Shown here in pieces: positions 62,311-64,000 of a stretch of 64,000 nt of DNA. Each line of letters begins with the position of its first letter. Within the stretch, counting starts at the first letter, position 1. Under the pieces are notes generated by a model. The model saw nothing but the letters and a program-made list of their open reading frames with translations. It was not told the DNA's origin and ran no database searches. Both the position numbers and the translations under genes were made by a program. This DNA is from Nocardia mexicana NBRC 108244 (GTDB taxonomy: Bacteria > Actinomycetota > Actinomycetes > Mycobacteriales > Mycobacteriaceae): contig NZ_BDBV01000006.1 in assembly GCF_001613165.1 (NCBI RefSeq), forward strand, positions 1 through 64,000, read 5' to 3'.

Positions 62311-63819
62311 TCACGACGCTCCCCGCTGCCGGAAGTTCAACGCCTGCAGGACATCCTGCGTGGTGGGCACGTCCCCGCCCCGCAAGTCGCATATGGTCCA
62401 GGCGACGCGGATCGCCCTGTCCGCGCCGCGCGCCGACATCCGCCCCTGCCGCAAGGCGTTCTCGACCGGAGTCAGTGACTCCCGGGGCAGCCGGAATCGC
62501 TGGCGCAGCACGTGTCCGGGGACCTCGGCGTTGGCGACCCAGCCGTGGCCGGACCAGCGCCGCGCGGCCGCCCGCCGGGCCACCTCGACGCGCCCCCGCA
62601 CCACCTCACTGCTCTCGGCCTCCGACGAGGCGAAGGCGCCCGCGGCCTGGCCGTGCATCTGAACCCAGATGTCGATCCGATCCATCAGCGGCCCCGACAA
62701 CTTGCCGAGGTAACGCCGCCGCGCCAGAGGCGCACAGATGCAGTCCACATCGCGAGCGGGCGCACAGGGACACGGGTTGGCGGCCAGGATGAGCTGGAAG
62801 CGTGCCGGGTACCGGGCCACGCCGTCGCGCCGGGCGATGCGAACCTCGCCCTCCTCCAACGGAGTTCGCAGGGCTTCCAGCACCTTGGCGCCGACCTCGG
62901 CGCATTCGTCGAGGAACAGCACACCGCGATGGGCCCGGCTGACCGCCCCCGGCCGGGCGGAGCCGGACCCGCCGCCGACCATCGAACTCACCGACGACGA
63001 ATGATGCGGCGCGACGAACGGCGGGGCGGTGATCAGGGGGTGGTCGCCGGACAGCGTGCCCGCCACCGAATGGATCGCCGTCACCTCGAGCGACTCGGTC
63101 TCGCTCAGCGGTGGCAGCAGTGTCGGAAGGCGCTGTGCCAGCATGGTTTTCCCGATCCCGGGCGGCCCGGTGAGCAACAGGTGATGACCGCCGGCGGCCG
63201 CCACCTCCAGCGCCCAGCGCGCCTCGTCCTGACCCACCACCTCGTTGAGGTCGCCACCGGTGCGCTCGGGCGGCGGCAGTATCCCGTCCGGTTCGCGCAG
63301 GGCACCGTCACCACGCAACCAGTCGATGAGTTCCCGCAGCGTCGCCGCGCCGAGCACCGTGACCCCGTCCACCAGTCCGGCCTCGGCCAGCGTGCACTCC
63401 GGCACCACCACGGTCGACCGGCCCGCACCCCGCGCCGCCAGCACCGCGGGCAGGATGCCGCGCACTCGCCGCACCCGCCCGTCCAGCGCCAGCTCGCCCA
63501 GCAGCACGGCCCCGGCGAGCCGCGCCGACGGTATCGCGTCCCCCGCGTCCAGCACCGCCGCCGCGAGCGCCAGGTCGTAGACGCTGCCGATCTTCGGGAG
63601 CGTCGCGGGCGAGAGCGCCAGAATCACCCGGCCGTCGGGCCATTTCTCGCCGGAATTGGTCACCGCGGCCCGCACCCGGTCCCGGGATTCCTGCAGCGTG
63701 GTGTCCGGCCGCCCGACCAGGTGAACCGACGGCAGGCCCTGCCCGATATCGGCCTCGATCTCCACCAGCTGCCCGTCCACGCCGGTCACCGCGACCGAGT
63801 GGGCGCGGCCCAGCGCCAT
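62311..63819 (-). CDS. comM: YifB/ComM family Mg chelatase-like AAA ATPase
   Basis: This 502-residue ATPase has an N-terminal Lon-like domain (IEADIGQGLPSVHLVGRPD) and an AAA+ core with Walker A LTGPPGIGKTMLAQ and Walker B GVLFLDECAE, followed by PCPCAPARDVDCIC. In Vibrio ComM drives branch migration during transformation. Its ATG overlaps the yraN stop codon by one base (TGATG). dprA follows, as in mycobacteria. Confidence 0.94.
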   Translation of the reverse strand: MALGRAHSVAVTGVDGQLVEIEADIGQGLPSVHLVGRPDTTLQESRDRVRAAVTNSGEKWPDGRVILALSPATLPKIGSVYDLALAAAVLDAGDAIPSARLAGAVLLGELALDGRVRRVRGILPAVLAARGAGRSTVVVPECTLAEAGLVDGVTVLGAATLRELIDWLRGDGALREPDGILPPPERTGGDLNEVVGQDEARWALEVAAAGGHHLLLTGPPGIGKTMLAQRLPTLLPPLSETESLEVTAIHSVAGTLSGDHPLITAPPFVAPHHSSSVSSMVGGGSGSARPGAVSRAHRGVLFLDECAEVGAKVLEALRTPLEEGEVRIARRDGVARYPARFQLILAANPCPCAPARDVDCICAPLARRRYLGKLSGPLMDRIDIWVQMHGQAAGAFASSEAESSEVVRGRVEVARRAAARRWSGHGWVANAEVPGHVLRQRFRLPRESLTPVENALRQGRMSARGADRAIRVAWTICDLRGGDVPTTQDVLQALNFRQRGAS

Positions 63820-64000
63820 CAGAACACCGCCCGCAGGTGCTCGATGACCGGCTCGCTATCGCGGACCAGCAGCACCGACACCACATCGAAGCGCACCCGC
63901 AGCCACGGCCCCGCCTGCTCGTTGAGCCACAGCAGCGCCAGCCGCCGAATGCGCTGCTGTTTACGGAAAGTCACCGCCTCCGCGGGAACCCCGAACCCCA
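63819..64000 (-). CDS. YraN/UPF0102 family protein, 3-prime part only
   Basis: The last 59 or so residues are present and run off the window edge. They include GVPAEAVTFRKQQRIRRLALLWL and VRFDVVSVLLV, typical of the YraN nuclease-like family, which usually sits before comM. The start is outside the window. Confidence 0.85.
   Translation of the reverse strand, partial: GFGVPAEAVTFRKQQRIRRLALLWLNEQAGPWLRVRFDVVSVLLVRDSEPVIEHLRAVF

Overview
The window is a high-GC actinobacterial chromosome segment, most likely from Nocardia or a close relative in the Mycobacteriales. The core genes follow the order of the M. tuberculosis Rv2864c-Rv2898c region: a lipoprotein penicillin-binding protein, a GNAT acetyltransferase, ispG, rip1, dxr, rlmN, cdsA, frr, pyrH, tsf, rpsB, an M23 peptidase, xerC, a siderophore-interacting protein, dprA, comM and yraN. 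Most core genes are on the minus strand. No rRNA, tRNA, CRISPR array or intact insertion sequence was recognised.

Left part (1-14.7 kb): a phosphonate uptake and breakdown locus. It has a GntR/UTRA regulator with two matching operators, a TIGR03364-type FAD oxidoreductase, a phosphonatase-like hydrolase and a 2-aminoethylphosphonate-type ABC transporter (binding protein, ATPase, two permeases). After it come a DUF4254 gene, an AHSA1/ArsR pair, two transporters, a Scr1-type regulator, an ABC-2 permease pair and a nitrobindin-like gene.

Middle part (14.8-39.2 kb): the PBP, GNAT, ispG, rip1, dxr and rlmN backbone is interrupted twice. About 7.5 kb lies between ispG and rip1 (YbaB-like protein, DUF4328, GH13 glucosidase with a LacI regulator, methyltransferase, cytochrome P450, cyanase). 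About 9 kb lies between dxr and rlmN. The second block holds what looks like an undescribed RiPP-like cluster at 31.1-35.5 kb: a 44-residue precursor ending in three GCIS units, an adenylate-forming enzyme, a WH/HH-motif protein, an MFS exporter and a divergent Scr1-type regulator. A TetR/carotenoid oxygenase pair follows.

Right-centre (39.2-51.4 kb): a tightly coupled minus-strand operon sits between rlmN and cdsA. In transcription order it holds a trypsin-co-occurring protein, a trypsin-VMAP-like protease, a MoxR ATPase, a SAV_2336-type protein and a ClC channel. The ClC reading frame runs in frame into a 54-residue FxsA-like precursor, followed by an HExxH-type peptide hydroxylase and a TIR-like/NB-ARC/TPR protein. 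This joins an NTP-dependent conflict-system layout to a variant FxSxx RiPP module that lacks the radical SAM gene. A 41-bp tandem repeat closes the operon.

Right part (51.4-64 kb): housekeeping genes for translation, phospholipid synthesis, nucleotide metabolism, chromosome resolution and DNA processing. An iron-regulated siderophore-interacting gene is accompanied by a decayed fragment of a second copy. Protein names rest on motif recognition from memory; no database search was run.
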